This document shows positions 62,899-64,000 of a stretch of 64,000 bases of DNA, one piece after another. The first letter of the stretch is position 1. The number at the start of each line of letters is the position of its first letter. This stretch comes from Lineus longissimus (taxonomy: Eukaryota; Nemertea; Pilidiophora; Heteronemertea; Lineidae): the NCBI RefSeq assembly GCF_910592395.1, contig NC_088314.1:3100001-3164000 (forward strand), given 5' to 3'. Made by a program: the position numbers and the translations under genes. The notes under the pieces are model-generated. The model saw only the letters and a list, made by a program, of their open reading frames with translations, had not been told where the DNA came from and did not search any database.

Positions 62899-63335
62899 TG
62901 TCCACCAGCAAGAGGTCTTGTGGGCTGTAGGGCTGTAGGCTGTTTTATACCTTGGTTAGCGTTCAGTGGAAAGTTGTCAATGTCCTTGAGCAGTTGCTGA
63001 TACAAGTACTCAAATTCAAATTCTGAGCATGATGGGACTGGAAATGTTTTCATCTTTCTGAGTTGAGCATGATGGGACTGTTAGGCTTTATTATAGCTTG
63101 GTTAGCATTCAGTGGTAATCTGTCGTCCATTGTCCGTCGTTGTTGTCGTCGTTCAAAAACCATGGACAGTGTGAAAAGGCGAGACTTTTTTACTGTCCAC
63201 CAGCAAGATGTCTTGTGGGCTGTAGGGCTTGACTGAAAGGCTTTAATGACCATTCTCTGGAAAGCTGTCAATGTTCTTGAGCAGTTGCTGATACAAATAC
63301 TCAAATTCAAATTCTGAGCATGATGGGACTGTTAG
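62899..63335. repeat. Direct duplication of ~140 bp, offset 295 bp
   Basis: The blocks at about 62900-63038 and 63195-63332 share GTCCACCAGCAAGA(G/T)GTCTTG, GAGCAGTTGCTGATACAA and CTGAGCATGATGGGACTG. A short third partial copy of GAGCATGATGGGACTGTTAG lies at 63065. It is followed by a GTCC-rich tract and is probably part of a dispersed repeat. Confidence 0.65.
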
Positions 63336-63377
63336 TGTTAGGCGAGGCTCTTTTTATACCTTTTTGGTTATCGCTCA

Positions 63378-63465
63378 GTTGTCGGTCGTCCATTGTCCGT
63401 TGTCCGTTGTCTGTCCGCTGTCCTCTGTTGTCCGTCATCCCTTGTCCGTCCGTCGTCCAGTGTCT
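63378..63465. repeat. GTCCGT-rich minisatellite
   Basis: Irregular tandem GTCCGT/GTCGTCC words, like those inside the element at 49196-50325. Probably the corresponding part of a related dispersed repeat that continues toward 63650. Confidence 0.6.
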
Positions 63466-63712
63466 GATACGTAGACACCTATTGGTCACTGTGCCCTAGT
63501 AGGTCAGGACATAAAACCCAATGTCGGTCATGTATCAAGAAACCGTCACTATGTGATCCTCAAATGTGCATCACTGATTGATCCTTAACATAGTGCTTTT
63601 AACAATTTGACCTTGACCTAGTTTCCAAGGTCAATTCAATTCAATTTATTCAATTTATAAAAGGCCTCCGGCCCATACAAATCTTTACACAAAAGCTAGT
63701 ATACACATGAAA

Positions 63713-63936
63713 CCATGATGGCTGTTGATGAGATCCTGCGACACGTAAAACATGATGGCTGTTGATGAGATCCTGCGACACATAAAACATGATGGCTGTT
63801 GATGAGATCCTGCGACACGTAAAACATGATGGCTGTTGATGAGATCCTGCGACACATAAAACATGATGGCTGTTGATGAGATCCTGCGACACATAAAACA
63901 TGATGGCTGTTGATGAGATCCTGCGACACATAAAAC
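63713..63936. repeat. 37-bp minisatellite, six copies
   Basis: GCTGTTGATGAGATCCTGCG recurs at 63721, 63758, 63795, 63832, 63869 and 63906, exactly 37 bp apart, with a G/A variant in ACAC(G/A)TAAAAC. The overlapping minus-strand frames through it are repeat translations and not genes. It follows an ATTCAATTCAATTTATT-type sequence that looks like a repeat end. Confidence 0.9.
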
Positions 63937-64000
63937 AGTGTCAAGTGCACTAACATTAAGTACTAGTGCACAACACACTAATTTACATGCAGCAGGAACT

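Noticed and set aside
63650-63978. Three overlapping minus-strand frames repeating SQDLINSHHV-type peptides
   Set aside because: They are read-throughs of the 37-bp minisatellite, which stays open in several frames.

Overview
The window comes from an animal nuclear genome. Genes have many small exons with GT-AG introns of 0.1 kb to more than 29 kb, most of the DNA is AT-rich and non-coding, and several families of short inverted-repeat transposons and satellites are present. The genes are metazoan. The repeats (an AGCTCACCT/GTCCGTC-type dispersed element, tRNA-derived satellites, frequent ACATGTA words) suggest an invertebrate, most likely a lophotrochozoan such as a mollusc or brachiopod. 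The phylum is an inference with low certainty.

Three protein genes can be read exon by exon. (1) A CRELD-family gene on the + strand, 8004-16054, has nine shared exons and two phase-compatible alternative last exons. One (13371-13591) adds two membrane segments, as in vertebrate CRELD1. The other (15909-16054) adds an acidic tail ending in KDEL, like the ER-retained CRELD2. One gene therefore appears to encode both a membrane and a soluble ER-lumenal form. (2) A Spindly (SPDL1) orthologue on the - strand, 22204 down to 18918, has eight exons and 576 residues, with the CC1 box, the Spindly motif and a C-terminal CKQQ farnesylation box. (3) The first three exons of a PDZRN3/PDZRN4-type RING/PDZ ubiquitin ligase lie on the + strand (23439-34724). 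The rest of the window after 34724 looks like its intron, since no further exon was found. CRELD and Spindly converge; Spindly and PDZRN are head to head about 1.2 kb apart. An unrecognised intact reading frame with its own promoter-like motifs sits in CRELD intron 2 (8579-9250).

Repeat layout. 1-5919 is a tandem array of ~896-bp monomers, each holding a tRNA-like module, arranged as a 2687-bp trimeric higher-order repeat. 5922-6662 is a foldback element. 7565-7806 is a small inverted-repeat element. 17.2-18.4 kb is a diverged tandem duplication carrying a 151-bp Harbinger-like MITE. 38.73-39.14 kb is a MITE with repeated terminal words. 48.95-50.72 kb is a ~160-bp satellite split by a 1.13-kb element. 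53920-54097 is a pogo/Tigger-like MITE. 60777-62688 is a 150-bp satellite with strict two-unit alternation. 63713-63936 is a 37-bp minisatellite. The remaining intronic and intergenic DNA shows no gene that I can support.
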